NCBI GenBank assembly: GCA_029953675.1
Contig: JAMWBK010000011.1
Span: forward strand, 434,001 to 498,000
Origin: Rhodosorus marinus
Lineage: Eukaryota > Rhodophyta > Stylonematophyceae > Stylonematales > Stylonemataceae
Reading direction: 5' to 3'
Length of the DNA stretch: 64,000 nucleotides
Part shown: one piece after another, positions 49,229-60,823 of the stretch
Layout: every line of letters begins with the position of its first letter
How positions within the stretch are numbered: the first letter of the stretch is position 1
The notes under the pieces: generated by a model
What the model was told of the DNA's origin: nothing
The model's input: only the letters and a program-made list of their open reading frames with translations
The model's database searches: none
Made by a program: the position numbers and the translations under genes

Positions 49229-50428
49229 CCTCTCAAACGATTCCCCCCCAAAAGAAAAATACAAACACACGCACACACACACACACACACACAACAGATC
49301 TCCTCAAATCCCAACCCGAAACCTCTCAACGAAGCTCTCTCGTCCTTTCCCTCCCTCCTAGAAATCGCATCCAACATCTCCTTCCCCACCCCAGCACTTA
49401 AAACCCTCCTCTCCTTACCCCCTTTCACTCCTCCCATTACTCCAAATAGACCCCCACTTTTCCAATGCAAATTTCAACGATTTCCCCCCCCACCGTCCCC
49501 ACAAAACCTCCTCAAAATCTCCGAAATTTACCCCCCCCGCAAAATGCCGCTTCTGCTCACCATTTTATGTTGACGGGCGGAATTTTACAATCTCCCTCCG
49601 AGGCCAGAAAGCAAACGCTTTCATCTCATACCATGGCCATATGGGGAAGAAAAAACGGAGAAAGGTAACCCCTTTTCACCAACGGAGTGATACAGAAAAC
49701 GATGGTTTGGGTATAATTTGAATTGGACTTAAAACTTCCAGGCCAGGGCGAGGGGCGTCGATTATGGCTGGTTATACCCGTTCGGATAATTACCATTGAT
49801 ATTCTGACACGTGTTGTTTTGGAAAGAGCCTGGCTTTTTTTTGTGGGAGCTGGTGGTATTGGCCGATGGATTGGTTGGGGGGGGTTCTTCAACGAGGCCA
49901 AGCTGCTGAAAGGTTTGATGGGGTAGGCGGGGTAGCTGGTTGAGAGCCTGCTGCTGAGTTTGTTAGGTTTGAGATGTCTCTCGGGGGCCCTTCTTCCCTC
50001 CTGTGCTTTTGTTTTTTTTCGGGAGATGGGGATGGGTTTAGGGACCGAGCATGGTTCTGTTCAGCAGACGAGCGACTAGCGCGTAGGTAGGACAGGGAGC
50101 AGGCTGGATCTCTGTTCGGCAAATGCACCTGGACATCCTTGGTACATCCACGTAGGAACCGGTTTCAAGTGCTAGCCCAGAGGGAGACGACGGTTTGGGG
50201 TTGGTTTTCTTGGTGAGGTAGAAGTGGTTCGTAAGCGTTTATCATCTTTGCACCTGCTGACACGAATGTGGGTCTTCTACGTTCGTGCTGCATTTAGTTC
50301 TAGGCTCTTTCCGCTGCCCGTTTCTCTTCACGTCCAGTAACATTGCAAGCGGGGTCCTCAGGAGGATGCTTGGTGGCACTCGATTTTTGTGGAATAGATA
50401 ATAAGATAGAATTTTAATTTCGTGTGAG
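49229..50428. other. intergenic between two minus-strand genes
   Basis: A (CA)n microsatellite lies at about 49,265-49,293. From 49,000 to 49,560 the plus strand is strongly C-rich (G/T-rich in the sense of the S21 gene). A long non-coding stretch follows that presumably holds the 3' UTR of the MYB gene. No other gene. Confidence 0.45.
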
Positions 50429-51211
50429 TTACTCGTAGGACATAGGATAATAATATCCGCTCGGGGTGGGGTGCGCTGAGCGGGGAACATAGGCATGGTG
50501 GTGGTAGACTGGTACTTCGTGGTGAGGATAAATCGGGACGATGTTGTACGCAGGTCTAACTTCGTAAGGAGGTAGCTTGTAGTATCCAGATGGGGAGACA
50601 TGTCTGGGATAACCCATGGACGAATTTTGTTGCCTCTGCAGTCGTCTCTTCAGGGTTGAGTTGAAGCGGTTCTTAATAGAGTTATCCGTCCTTCCCTTCA
50701 ACTGACTCGCAATGAGGGACCACTTGTTCCCGTATTGAGCATGTGCCCGAATGATAATCTGATCCTCTTCAGCGGTCCAACCTTTCCTCTTCAATTCCGG
50801 GTCGAGCTGATTAAGCCACCTCTCCCTAGCTTGCTTCCCGGTACGCCCCGGAATGTTCTTCGCAATGAGAGTCCACCTATTCGGCCCATGCTTCTCCACT
50901 AACGATCTCAAAAGCACATCTTCAGCCTTTGTCCACGCCCTCTTGCCTCTCGGTAGCTGCGTGTCACCCTGCTCCTTCTCACCCCCTACTCCTACTACCG
51001 CCGCCTGACACAGCAACTCCAATCCCGGGCTCTCCGATCCGGTCTCCTCCGAAGAAATACTCCCCTCCGCCGACGACACAGACGACAACGAAGGTAGTTT
51101 CACAACAGCCATTTCTCCCGCAGCCGCAACACCAAAAGAACAAGCAGAAGACCCTTCTCCTCGCACCAACTTTTCCTCCCTCACAACGCCTGCCAAGTCC
51201 AATACCAACAT
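50429..51211 (-). CDS. R2R3-MYB transcription factor
   Basis: Single exon, 260 residues. After a variable N-terminus, R2 reads KRAWTKAEDVLLRSLVEKHG, NRWTLIAKNIPGRTGKQARE and RWLNQL (three spaced tryptophans). R3 reads KGWTAEEDQIIIRAHAQYGN, KWSLIASQLKGRTDNSIKNR and FNSTLKR (first Trp, second Trp, Phe). The recognition-helix core GRTDNSIKNRFNS is standard. The C-terminus is rich in Tyr, Pro and His (for example HHEVPVYHHHAYVPR). It is a nuclear DNA-binding protein, and its targets are unknown. The extreme R2R3 similarity resembles plant and animal c-MYB type proteins. The start at 51,211 is the first ATG; a second at about 51,112 (MAVVKLPS) is possible. Confidence 0.9.
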   Translation of the reverse strand: MLVLDLAGVVREEKLVRGEGSSACSFGVAAAGEMAVVKLPSLSSVSSAEGSISSEETGSESPGLELLCQAAVVGVGGEKEQGDTQLPRGKRAWTKAEDVLLRSLVEKHGPNRWTLIAKNIPGRTGKQARERWLNQLDPELKRKGWTAEEDQIIIRAHAQYGNKWSLIASQLKGRTDNSIKNRFNSTLKRRLQRQQNSSMGYPRHVSPSGYYKLPPYEVRPAYNIVPIYPHHEVPVYHHHAYVPRSAHPTPSGYYYPMSYE

Positions 51212-53407
51212 CTCCTTATATCAACCCCTGCCCCCACACCAGCCAAAGCACATCCCAAACCTGCCGTCAATAATAAATCCTTCTCGATTTCCGTTCCCTG
51301 CGGACCCACCAAAAACACAACAAAAAATAGCCCTTTGAGCTCTGATGCATCTCAACTTGATATGACCAGCACCGATTGGACAATTCCGTGCCAGTCGCTA
51401 GAATATCTAATCCTCGTTTACACGCCCACAGTAGTCATTTCATACGTCGGTTACAATACCCATCTTCCATTCGTGTATCGCTTCGGAATATCAAATTCAT
51501 GTCCAATTACTATTCCTCACAAAGCACGAGATCTTTTCCGATTAGTATTCAACTCACCCCATTGGCTAAAGCATCCGGAGGTCGGTTACCCTCCGCCGGC
51601 TAGAATCGCATATCTTCTGCCCCTCTCCCAACCCCTATCAGGGAAAACGACATACTGATCTAGTCAAGGAAAAGTACCAACTGATGGAGTTTAATTGGTT
51701 GGATAGAAGAAACTTTTTGATATCTCCTAGGGCTTGAAAATAAAGGGGGTAATTTCGTTCTTTGAGGAAACCATTATATTGTGTTAAGTAAATTTTAGTT
51801 CCCTTATACTCTTTTAGAAACGAGAAGAGAAAGGGGGTTAATGAGTTCAGCCAGATATGATACGTCGACATAGAATTTTGTTTTGGAAAAAGGATGGCTG
51901 GAGTATTTAATCCAATCGGCGTTGAGATTTTTTAGCGGGAGATTAAAAATGGGAAGTTTTTGGGGGTAGTGGGGAACGTGGGGTGCGAGTATTTTATTTA
52001 CGTCATTCAATCTTTATTCATGGGGGTTGGTTTCTTTTTCGTCCAATGGAGATTCGACAACGATGTGGTAATAGGATTGAAATCTGAAGCTGAAGGGGTG
52101 GAGTTTCCAGTGGTAGAAAAAACTACACTCTTTTTAACCCCACAACCTGCCCCCCTCCTTTCCCCTTCCATCGTTCTTTATGAAGTCTCGTTTTTTTAGA
52201 TTTCTGGAGGACGGGTTGAACGTGGAAGAGCTGGTGCATTCGACCGGTAAGGGAACCCACCATTGCACTTTCGGTTTAGCAGAACTTTTTTCCCAATTTT
52301 TTGTCTCCCCCTCTCCATTCTCCCTTATGCTAGAAAAAGACGGACAATCTGTCCACAATTTCTCTTGGAAAAAGGGGGGGGGAGGGGGGTGTGGCTTGAA
52401 CGGGTGGAAATGACCCTGACAAGCTCTGTGAACTTGACGGCAGGACGAGGTTTGATTTCTGTGAAGGGGTTTTCATGACTGCATGCGGTTGGGTGGATTT
52501 GATCAGCAACCGAATCCAGTCAGATAGTAACCAGCCCCTGCGCTCACATCAGGAGCGCTATAGCGGGTAGTATTGATAGTTTGAAGCGGCCCCAGAAGCA
52601 ATTTCCTGAACGTCAATGACAGCGTTATAGATTGGGTTTGTTGATTTGATTTTTGCCATCGGGGGATGAGATTTCAGATTGTGAAGGGTCGTGGCGAATG
52701 AATTGTTCGCTCTGAGTGACGGGCATGGCTGTGGTCAGGATTCTTTCCGGGATTCTTGTCAGTATGCGGCGAAACTCCGCTGCTTTGGAGTCGCGATTAT
52801 TGGGTGACGTTGTTAGAGCTTCTCGCCCCTCCGCTTCACGTGCGGCCCTGTCCTCGCTCTTGTTCTCAGTTTTTCTTCCATAGCAACGTGCGGGGAGACA
52901 GCTAGGAACGAGCACTAATACTAACTGATTGTCCTCTAAGAAAATTCAGACTGTCCCTGTCCCCCTTGATCAATCTATGTTAGTACAAAGCTACTTCGCC
53001 ACTATTGGACTACTAAGCACGGTTCTTTGGGCAGCTCTTCTACTCGACGTCTCAGACTGGGTGCGTAACGTTCTTCACCCGAGCTTTCCTCCCCACGACC
53101 TCTGCGGTATTCAGGTTTGCGTTCTGTTGTTGAACAGAGGTTTTCATTAGTAGGTCTTCTTAAGATACGAAGCGCTTCCGTTTTGTCTAGAAATCTGGAT
53201 TTGTGTCTGCGACCGAAATCGAGTTCAAGATTGCTTCAACTTCCCGTCGAGTTTAGGAATGCTTCCAACTTCCCATCTAGGGACAACCGCCTGCGAGAGC
53301 AAGCTGTTTTACCTTCTACGCAACCGTATCTACTAGCATCAGCCTCCATGGGCTTTGGGTTTGGGAAGAGATCAGCCCAGGGCTAGGGTCACAAAGGACG
53401 AAAGACC
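51212..53407. other. intergenic, no gene recognised
   Basis: Short frames only, for example 52,180-52,413 on the plus strand and 52,625-52,915 on the minus strand. None has a recognisable domain. A G-run lies at about 52,373-52,392. Confidence 0.4.
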
Positions 53408-54866
53408 ATGACAGCGTTTCTAGGGGCGATTCTGAGGTATAGACCGCCGGTATTGTTCCAGTCCAGCCGTGCTTTCTCGACTCATGAACTGGCTAACAAC
53501 TTAATTCACGGCGATCGTGTTGCACTGAGTCGCTCGATCACGCTCGTGGAATCCTCCCTCGCCGAGCATAGGGTCGCTTCGGAGAATCTGCTCGACGTCG
53601 TCTCGAGAGAGATATCGAGGAGGAAGTCGTCAATCCGGATCGGAATAAGCGGCAGTCCGGGAGTAGGTAAGAGCAGCTTTATCGAGTCCATTGGCGGATG
53701 GCTTGTTTCGAGGGGAACCAAAGTGGCAGTCCTCGTAAGCAATGTGCTCAAAAATTCCAGTATCAAACAATGCGGACGTCTCACTTCGACTCTCGGATTG
53801 TTCTTGTCCTACGCAGACCATCGACCCGTCATCTATGCAAAGTGGTGGGTCCCTGCTCGGTGACAAGACCAGGATGGAGCTGCTTGCTCGACATCCGTTG
53901 TCATTTGTTCGAAGTACACCAACCCGAGGCTTCCTTGGAGGACTCTCCCGTAGTTCCGACGAAGCACTGACGCTCTGTGAAGGAGTAGGTCTATCCCTCT
54001 AGACGAAGACTCGATGAGAGTGTCAAGTCGCTGACTAGGACATAGCTGTGGTTTTCAAGGCAGGCTACGACGTTACTTTCGTGGAATCCGTTGGAATAGG
54101 TCAGTCTGAAACTGCGCTGGCAGACGTCGTGGACGTTTTCGTGCTTCTAATCGCTCCCTCGGCAGGAGACGAGCTTCAAGGAATGAAGAAAGGCGTCCTG
54201 GAGCACGCCGACTTCATTGTCATCAATAAGGTTCGATTACCCCCCCGCCGGGCAGATCAGCAAGAAAAAGCACGTTCCGCTGATCACTCAATCCTTGGCA
54301 GGCCGACGGAAGCCTTTTGAAACTTTCGAAAGAAACGAAACATGAATTCGCGCTCTCCGTTGCCATGAACCGCAGAAAGCACTCCTTCTGGCAGCCCCCG
54401 CTGCTTCTCTCCAGCAACCGCGCACCGTACGATCAAAACGAACCCCAGGGCGAGCCTGATACGGACTCCGTACTTCACCCTGGCCAGTTGTGGCCTCTGC
54501 TCACAGGCTTCCGAGACCAGCTTGACCGGCGCGGATTGATAGAGAAGAAGAAGGTGAGTGTTCACGAGCCATTCCAGAGCCAAGAAAAAAGCCTTAGCGC
54601 ATCCCCCACCCCCCAACCAGATCGCGAACAGAATAGCATGGACTGACACCGAGGCCGTCGAACTTGCACGGGACCTTTTTAAAAACGATCCGGAGCTCAT
54701 CGCGGAGAGACAATACCTCATCCAGCAGCTGTCAGCCGGATCCATGTCATCCAGAAGCGCCGCTCGACACCTCGTAAGCACCCTCCGTGGGTCGGGGCAG
54801 CGTATGCCCGATCGACCAACTTCGCGAGGACAAAAAAAAAAGCAAATCCCGGCAAAGGCTCAGTAA
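53408..54866 (+). CDS. MMAA: MMAA/MeaB-type GTPase, mitochondrial
   Basis: Five exons (53,408-53,734; 53,817-53,984; 54,060-54,230; 54,302-54,553; 54,621-54,866) with 67-82-nt introns give 387 residues. The N-terminus (TAFLGAILRYRPPVLFQSSR) looks like a mitochondrial presequence. Walker A GSPGVGKS is at 82-89. The family signatures TIDPSSMQSGGSLLGDKTRM, GAGYDVTFVESVGIGQSE, PSAGDELQGMKKGVLEHADF and INKADG follow in order. The C-terminal helix (AERQYLIQQLSAG) is the dimerisation arm. MeaB/MMAA protects and reloads B12-dependent methylmalonyl-CoA mutase, so this organism probably has that enzyme and uses cobalamin. All introns are phase 0, and splicing was set by reading across the conserved blocks. 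Confidence 0.9.
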
Positions 54867-55345
54867 GCTCAGCTCTTCTCCACAGATGAAGTTGAGGGCA
54901 GCAACAAGAACGAAAACCCGGGTACCACAAACCTAACACCCCGGCGACCAGACCGACCCAACTTAAATTTCTAAATTAATGACTATCTACGCAATTTAGA
55001 AAGTAAAGATTGTATTATGCAAACATTTCGTGAATTTTAGCATGGTTATTACAATAATTATGAATTATGTTGTACCTGTGTTAGGATAATTCGGCGATCG
55101 GTCGGGGCTTGGTATTCAGTCCTAATGTTCAAGGGGGACTTTTTCGTTGATGGGAAGAGTGACTAGGAATGGGGCATTTCGGAATTGTTTGATTTTGGTA
55201 TGTTTTAGAAGGTTTTTGCGGGTTTGGTTGGGTTTGCTGGGTAGTTTTTGGGGTATACTAGAAGGGAGGCTCTACTTTCCTTTCTTCTCGGCTGAAGGGG
55301 TTGGTTTTGTTAAGGGAGGAGCTTTGTTTCGTTATTTTGAGAAAG
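54867..55345. promoter_or_regulatory. intergenic, upstream of NAA15
   Basis: An AT-rich stretch (about 54,960-55,090) is followed by a strongly G/T-rich sense strand up to the start codon. No other gene. Confidence 0.4.
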
Positions 55346-58305
55346 ATGGGCTCCTCGCTGCCTTCGAAGGAGCAGTCCCAGTTCCGTCAGCTGGTGAAGT
55401 TCTACGAGACGAAGCAGCACAAGAAGGCGCAGAAGACGGCGGACGGGATACTGAAGAAGTTTCCCAACCATGGGGAGACGTTGGCGATGAAAGGACTGGT
55501 TTTGAACTCTGTGAACAAAAAGGAAGAGGCGTATGAGCTGGTCAAGCTCGGGCTGAAGAACGATCTTAAATCGCACGTGTGCTGGCATGTCTATGGGCTC
55601 TTGTACCGATCAGATCGTCTGTACGTAGACGCTTCCAGGGCATACCTCCAGGCGTTAAGAATAGATCCTGAAAATGTCCAGATCCTCCGGGATCTGGCTC
55701 TGCTTCAGATCCAGACCCGGCACTTTGAGGGCTTCATATCCACGAGACGAACCCTGCTAACATTGAAACCAGGACAGAAGAACAACTGGATCGCTTTCGC
55801 CCTCGCGAATCACGTATTGAAAAACTACGCTGAGGCAGTGAAGATCATAGACACCTACTCCGCAACCATTGTCCCTGGAGACGACCGTGAGAGTGTCTAT
55901 GAAAGAGGTGAGCTCCAGCTCTACAAAAACTCCATCCTCGAAGAAAACGGAGACCACGATGCGGCGCTGAAACACCTAGAGAGAATAAAGGACATCGTCG
56001 TCGACCGATCGGCTTTTCTAGAGGCGCAAGCTCGTAACCTCCTCGCTCTGGAACGCAACAAGGAAGCCGAGGAAATCGCCCTCGAGCTGCTAGAGAGGAA
56101 CATGGAGAACTCCGTCTATCATGAACAGTACCATCAGGCAGTTCTCTCGGACGAGAACGTTGCTGAAGAGCACCAACCGCGCCGAAAAATCGAACTATGT
56201 GATGAACTTTCAAAATCCAATCCCAAAATGCTGCTTCCAAAGCGTATGCCTTTGGACCTCCTCGACCAAGGTAAGCCCATCGGGACTCGGCCGTGCCCTA
56301 CTATCTCCCTAGTCGCCTGCACGAGGTACGAGGAAGGAGCTAACTGCGTACCACCTCGTCATAAATTTTCCAGGTTCGAAGGAGGACTTTGTAAAGCGGC
56401 TCGATTCGTACGTTCGGTGGTTCCTGGAGAGAGGAGTACCTGCGCTCAGCGTGGACCTTAAGTCGCTGTACCGAGCAGAATGGAAAGTTTTGGCGATTGA
56501 GAAGCTTTTCACTGGCTTTGAGAACAGTCTGAAAGAATCTGGCGCCCTCCCTGCTGTCGACAACGATACGCATAGTCCCGTAAAGTCAGGCAACAGCAGT
56601 CCAGCGGTGGTTTTCTGGGTCATGCTGTTCCTTGCACAGCACTATGATCGAATTGGGGATCTCGACGGTGCTCTGAAGTACATTAATCGTGCGATCGAGC
56701 ACACTCCGACGGTGATCGAGGCCTTTCAGGTCAAGGCCAAGATACTCAAACACTGCGGAAATCTAACTGAGGCCGCCGAGGTGAGCAAATCATCACCATA
56801 AACCTCGCCATAATCGACGAACGAGCTCAAGCCCATCAATTCTCTCCGGCTTCCCCCCTCCTCCGTCTCTGATCTTGTCTGTGAAAAGTGCGCCGATGCC
56901 GCAAGAAAGATGGATCTGGCGGATCGATATCTAAATACAAAGTGTACTAAATACAACCTGAGGTGTAACAAAGTGGAAGAAGCAGAAGCTAACGTTGCTC
57001 TGTTCACGAGGGATGGTGAAACAAGAGGTGTTCAGGCATTATATGACATGCAGTGCATGTGGTAAGGTTTCAAGTTCACTGCCATGAAGCTTTCCAATGA
57101 TGCACCGCCCGAGTTCAGGTCTTTCTAAAGCGGATGGACCCTTTTTTTTCACCGGTTTCAAGGTTTGAATGTGAGATTGGTGATGCTTATATTAGGATGA
57201 AGAAACCCGGACTGGCGCTGAAGAATCTCAAGGCGGTAGAGAGACATTTCGATGACTTTATTGAGGATCAGTTCGATTTTCACACTTACTGCTTGCGGAA
57301 GGAGACCATGCGCTCATATGTTAACTTGCTGTTAGTGGAGGACGAGATAAGGTCAAGCAAATACTTCACCCGAGCTGCTAAGGCGGCGATTCGTTTGCAC
57401 ATTGATCTCCACGACAATCCGCAGCAGAAGGATGGTTCGGCTGAGCAAGCCGCTGCACTTGCCAACCTGTCCGTCGCGGAGAGGAAGAAGGCTCAATCCA
57501 AGTTGAGAAAATCCCAGGCGAAGAAGGCGGTAAGTTTTGTTGACTATTCCAATATTCCAATCGGCTTCGGCTAGTATGGAGCGGGGCGCTAAGGTCGTCG
57601 ATAATCTGCTACCGCTCCCAGGCCGCGGAAGAACTGAAGAAGAAGGATAACGGAAAGGCAGACGGGAAGAAGGGTAAGGGGGGTGGAGATGGATGGATGG
57701 AGACGGACCCGGACGGTTCAGAGCTGCTCAAAGGGATCAAGGACCACATGGTAGAAGCTGCTCGATTACTGAGGGAGCTCGAAAAATATGCTCCACGCGA
57801 TGTTGAAACGCACGAGCTTGCGTTTGAGGTGGCGATCCGCCGTAACAAATATTTGCAAGCGCTTAGAGCGGTGAACAGGGCGGCTGCGGTACAGCCTCGG
57901 TCATCGGCTTCGGTAAATCTGGTTGTACGGCTTCGTTTGGACGTGGAAGACAACGAGGAGAAGACAAGCTCAGCGTTACCCGAGGTCCTAGAGGTAGTTT
58001 CGACCTGTGGTACCCACAAGATCGTGGGAGATCGGAGCCTTTCCGGGTACGTCAATGAAATCATGACGGATAGTGCACAGAGTAGCGACACACGTTTGGG
58101 ATGCGGCATGGCTCTGCTTAGAATTGCCGGCAACGAAAACGAGAGGAGCAGGGCCATGGAAGTGCTCCAGGACCTGTCAGGAGCCTCGTTCAAGACCTGC
58201 CGTCAGCTTGCCTCGAGTCTCAGCTCATTCGCCAAAACGGAGGAAGTGGAGTCCTTCAAAGAAGCTGTGAAAGAGAAGTACCCGCAATGTACTGTGCCGT
58301 TGTAG
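55346..58305 (+). CDS. NAA15: NatA auxiliary subunit NAA15
   Basis: Five exons (55,346-56,270; 56,374-56,780; 56,889-57,061; 57,163-57,529; 57,622-58,305) with introns of 103, 108, 101 and 92 nt give 851 residues (human 866). TPR-type helical repeats fill the protein. Near-diagnostic stretches are ETKQHKKAQKTADGILKKFP, GETLAMKGL, SYVRWFLERGVPALSVDLKS, ADRYLNTKCTKYNLR, ALYDMQCMWFECEIGDAYIR and DFHTYCLRKETMRSYVNLL. It anchors NAA10 and the ribosome for co-translational N-terminal acetylation. ATG 55,346 (MGSSLPSKEQSQFRQLVKFY) is preferred over the in-frame 55,301 ATG by family alignment. A lysine-rich insert (KKKDNGKADGKKGKG) is typical of the region. Confidence 0.93.
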
Positions 58306-58964
58306 CCATTCTCTTAGGAGCACCGATGAACTATGAACGTCTTGACGTGGCTCGACAAACCGCTTTTATGTGCTGCGCGACACAATGACTATGTACATCA
58401 TCCATTCGAGAAAAAGGAAACAAACTACGGCTAGGACTAACAAAACGGTTTTTTCTACACGTGACGGGTTTGTCTCGGTACTACACTGATCGTACAAACC
58501 AGTGACACGAAAATAAAACTAATAAAAGGCAAAGAAAAGCGAGAGTTTGGAGCTGAGGAGGCTCTAACAAAGGAGGGAGATGCCCTGTGCCTAGCTCCAC
58601 CGTACCCACTCCTCCTAGGGGCTTTGTATTCACGTCCCCAGAATGCGACGTCCTTGTCGATGCTCCGCGTGGGACCCTGGAACGCCCCTTCCACTGTGTA
58701 CACGTGAGCTGGAGCGGTTAGTTACCAACAAGAAGGATTTCGTATCACAAGTTTTTCCTATTGGAGAAGATCAGATCGATCCATTGAGTAGGTCGCTGGT
58801 TGACTGAATTACTTTCATATGCGACAGAGTTGGGATCGGGCAGAGTAACATTCTTGGCACTTAGGGCCACTTGTTTCTTAGGGTTTCTGAGAGCGCTGAA
58901 TGATCTGACAGCGGTGTTCGTCGTTTTTTTTCGCCTCTGCTCATTTTGAAGGGAGCTGGAAAGG
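58306..58964. other. intergenic
   Basis: AATAAAA motifs at about 58,510 could end NAA15 transcripts. Nothing else is seen. Confidence 0.45.
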
Positions 58965-60123
58965 ATGTTTGGGTTTGTGGGTGTGCCTGGGTTTGGTATT
59001 GGGGTTGGCGGCTGTGGAAGCCGGCGAACGTTGAATCGATGTCGGGCGTTCTCTGATAACCCTATTGGAGTTCATTATTTGGTGTTCTCTGGGTCGCTGG
59101 AGGAGTCGGATGTGAGGAAGGCCGCCGCAGGGGCGAAGGACGCGGGGTATGATGTTCTTGAGTTGCCCATGATGGATGTGGACATGGATACAAGCATGAT
59201 CAAGAGCGTTTTAGATGAATATGGCCTGGTTCCAACTGGCTCATTGGGGTTGTCGGTGGATGCTGATATCAGCAGTACGGACCTGGAGGTCGTGAAGAAG
59301 GGTGAGAAGGTATTGCAAGCGGCTCTGTCTAACACCGAAGCGCTCGGGAGCAAGTAAGCAATGTTGAGACGAAGACTCCAACGGATGATCCCCATCGTAC
59401 CTTATCAACCCGATTTCACGTGTCGTAGGTTCCTCGGAGGCGTCATATTTTCCGCCCTCACCAAGTATGCCGGCCCACCCACCGAAGAAGGCATCGCGAA
59501 CAGCATATCTGTCCTCAAACCCCTGGCCCAAAGCGCGTCGAGCCTGGGAATCAAATTGGGGATCGAAAACGCCAACCGGTTCGAGACCAACCTCCTCAAC
59601 ACCGTCGAGGACAGTTGCCGCTTCATCGACAGGATAGGCGAGGACAGCTTGGTCGTCCACGCCGATACCTACCACATGAACATCGAGGAAGATGATATGG
59701 CAAACGCCATAAGAACAAATCACGAACAAATTGGTTACATGCACGGTAAGAACAGCCAAACAAACTGAACCCCTGCCTCCGTCTCATCAGGGTTGGTTGA
59801 GATACTGTCTTCTACAGAATGTCGCGTTCCCTCGCTAAAACTGGGACTGCCGCATTTTTGATTTTCAATCTGTCCCAGTTGGATCGAGTCACCGAGGATA
59901 CCTTGGCTCTGGAAGTGTGGACTTTCCTTCGGTCTTCGAGGCTCTGGCGGACGTTGACTATTCCGGAGTGATCACGTTTGAGTCGTTCAGTGCGAAGATC
60001 GTGCACCCGACGCTGTCCAGTTCGCTGGCGATCTGGAAGGAGAAGTGGGTGGATAGCGCGGACGTGGCGATCAAGGCCAGGGAGTTCATTCGGAAGGAGA
60101 TGGCCGCAGCTGTGCGCAAGTAG
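58965..60123 (+). CDS. D-tagatose/D-psicose 3-epimerase-like isomerase
   Basis: Three exons (58,965-59,353; 59,429-59,745; 59,879-60,123) with introns of 75 and 133 nt give 316 residues. It is a TIM-barrel sugar epimerase of the AP-endonuclease-2 fold. The metal ligands fit the D-tagatose 3-epimerase pattern: E176 (IENANRFETN), D209 with H212 (HADTYHMN), H235 (MHVGSSHRGYLGSG) and E270 (ITFESFS). All catalytic residues are kept, so it is probably an active ketose 3-epimerase; the substrate is unknown. Compared with bacterial enzymes it has a 35-residue or so N-terminal extension starting MFGFVGVPGFG, compatible with plastid import. Splicing restores the HxGxxHRGYxGxG motif across intron 2, which strongly supports the model. 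Confidence 0.9.
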
Positions 60124-60823
60124 TTGAGAGAGTTAAAAATATTGAAAGTAAAATGTCGAGGGTTTCTAAAAGGATCGCTGGAGATTTTTGTCGTACGTCC
60201 GGGTGCTGGATATACACGTTGACAAACAAAAAGCTCGCGCTTCAACGTTCAACGCAGTTGAGGCCACAAATTTCAGTCTGCAGTCAGAGCACTGTTCCGG
60301 ACAGCGAGAGCAAATAAACAAATCCCGTCCAAACTGGCTACTCCAAAGACGAAACTCACCCCAAGAGCGTTAGAAGATCTTCACGTCGACGGCTGCACAA
60401 ACAGTATCGGGCAATCTCATATAATTAAAAACAGATACACCACAGACATCTCTTCCATCGGGTTTTCAGCTCTGAACGGAAAAGTCTGCATTCTAACATC
60501 CTGTTTCACACTCTTCACGTCCTCGGGGAGGACCGTCTCCATCGTCCGAGCGAGCACGTTCGGGATCAGCTTGTCGCGCCTAGAGCCGGCTGCATGGGGC
60601 GTTGACTTTTGCTTGCACCACCTGATCTCGAAAGCAACCCAGAGATTTCAGCAAAGCTGAGAGTCTTGCTCAAGGTTGCTTGCCGTGTACTTTGGAATGG
60701 GCGCTCTTGTTGACGGCCAGCCGATGATTCCGTACATAGTCCGCGCACACATTGAAGCAAGTCGATGTTCAGTTCAGAAGGATACGACTGCAGGCTTTTT
60801 GACCTCGTTCAGGCTCTCCAATC
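60124..60823. other. tail-to-tail intergenic region
   Basis: Lies between the convergent epimerase and kinase genes; no gene is seen. Confidence 0.45.

Noticed and set aside
49265-49294. Start of the S21 leader at the MCVCVC... frame
   Set aside because: That extension is translated (CA)n microsatellite; the ATG at 49,228 gives a normal leader.
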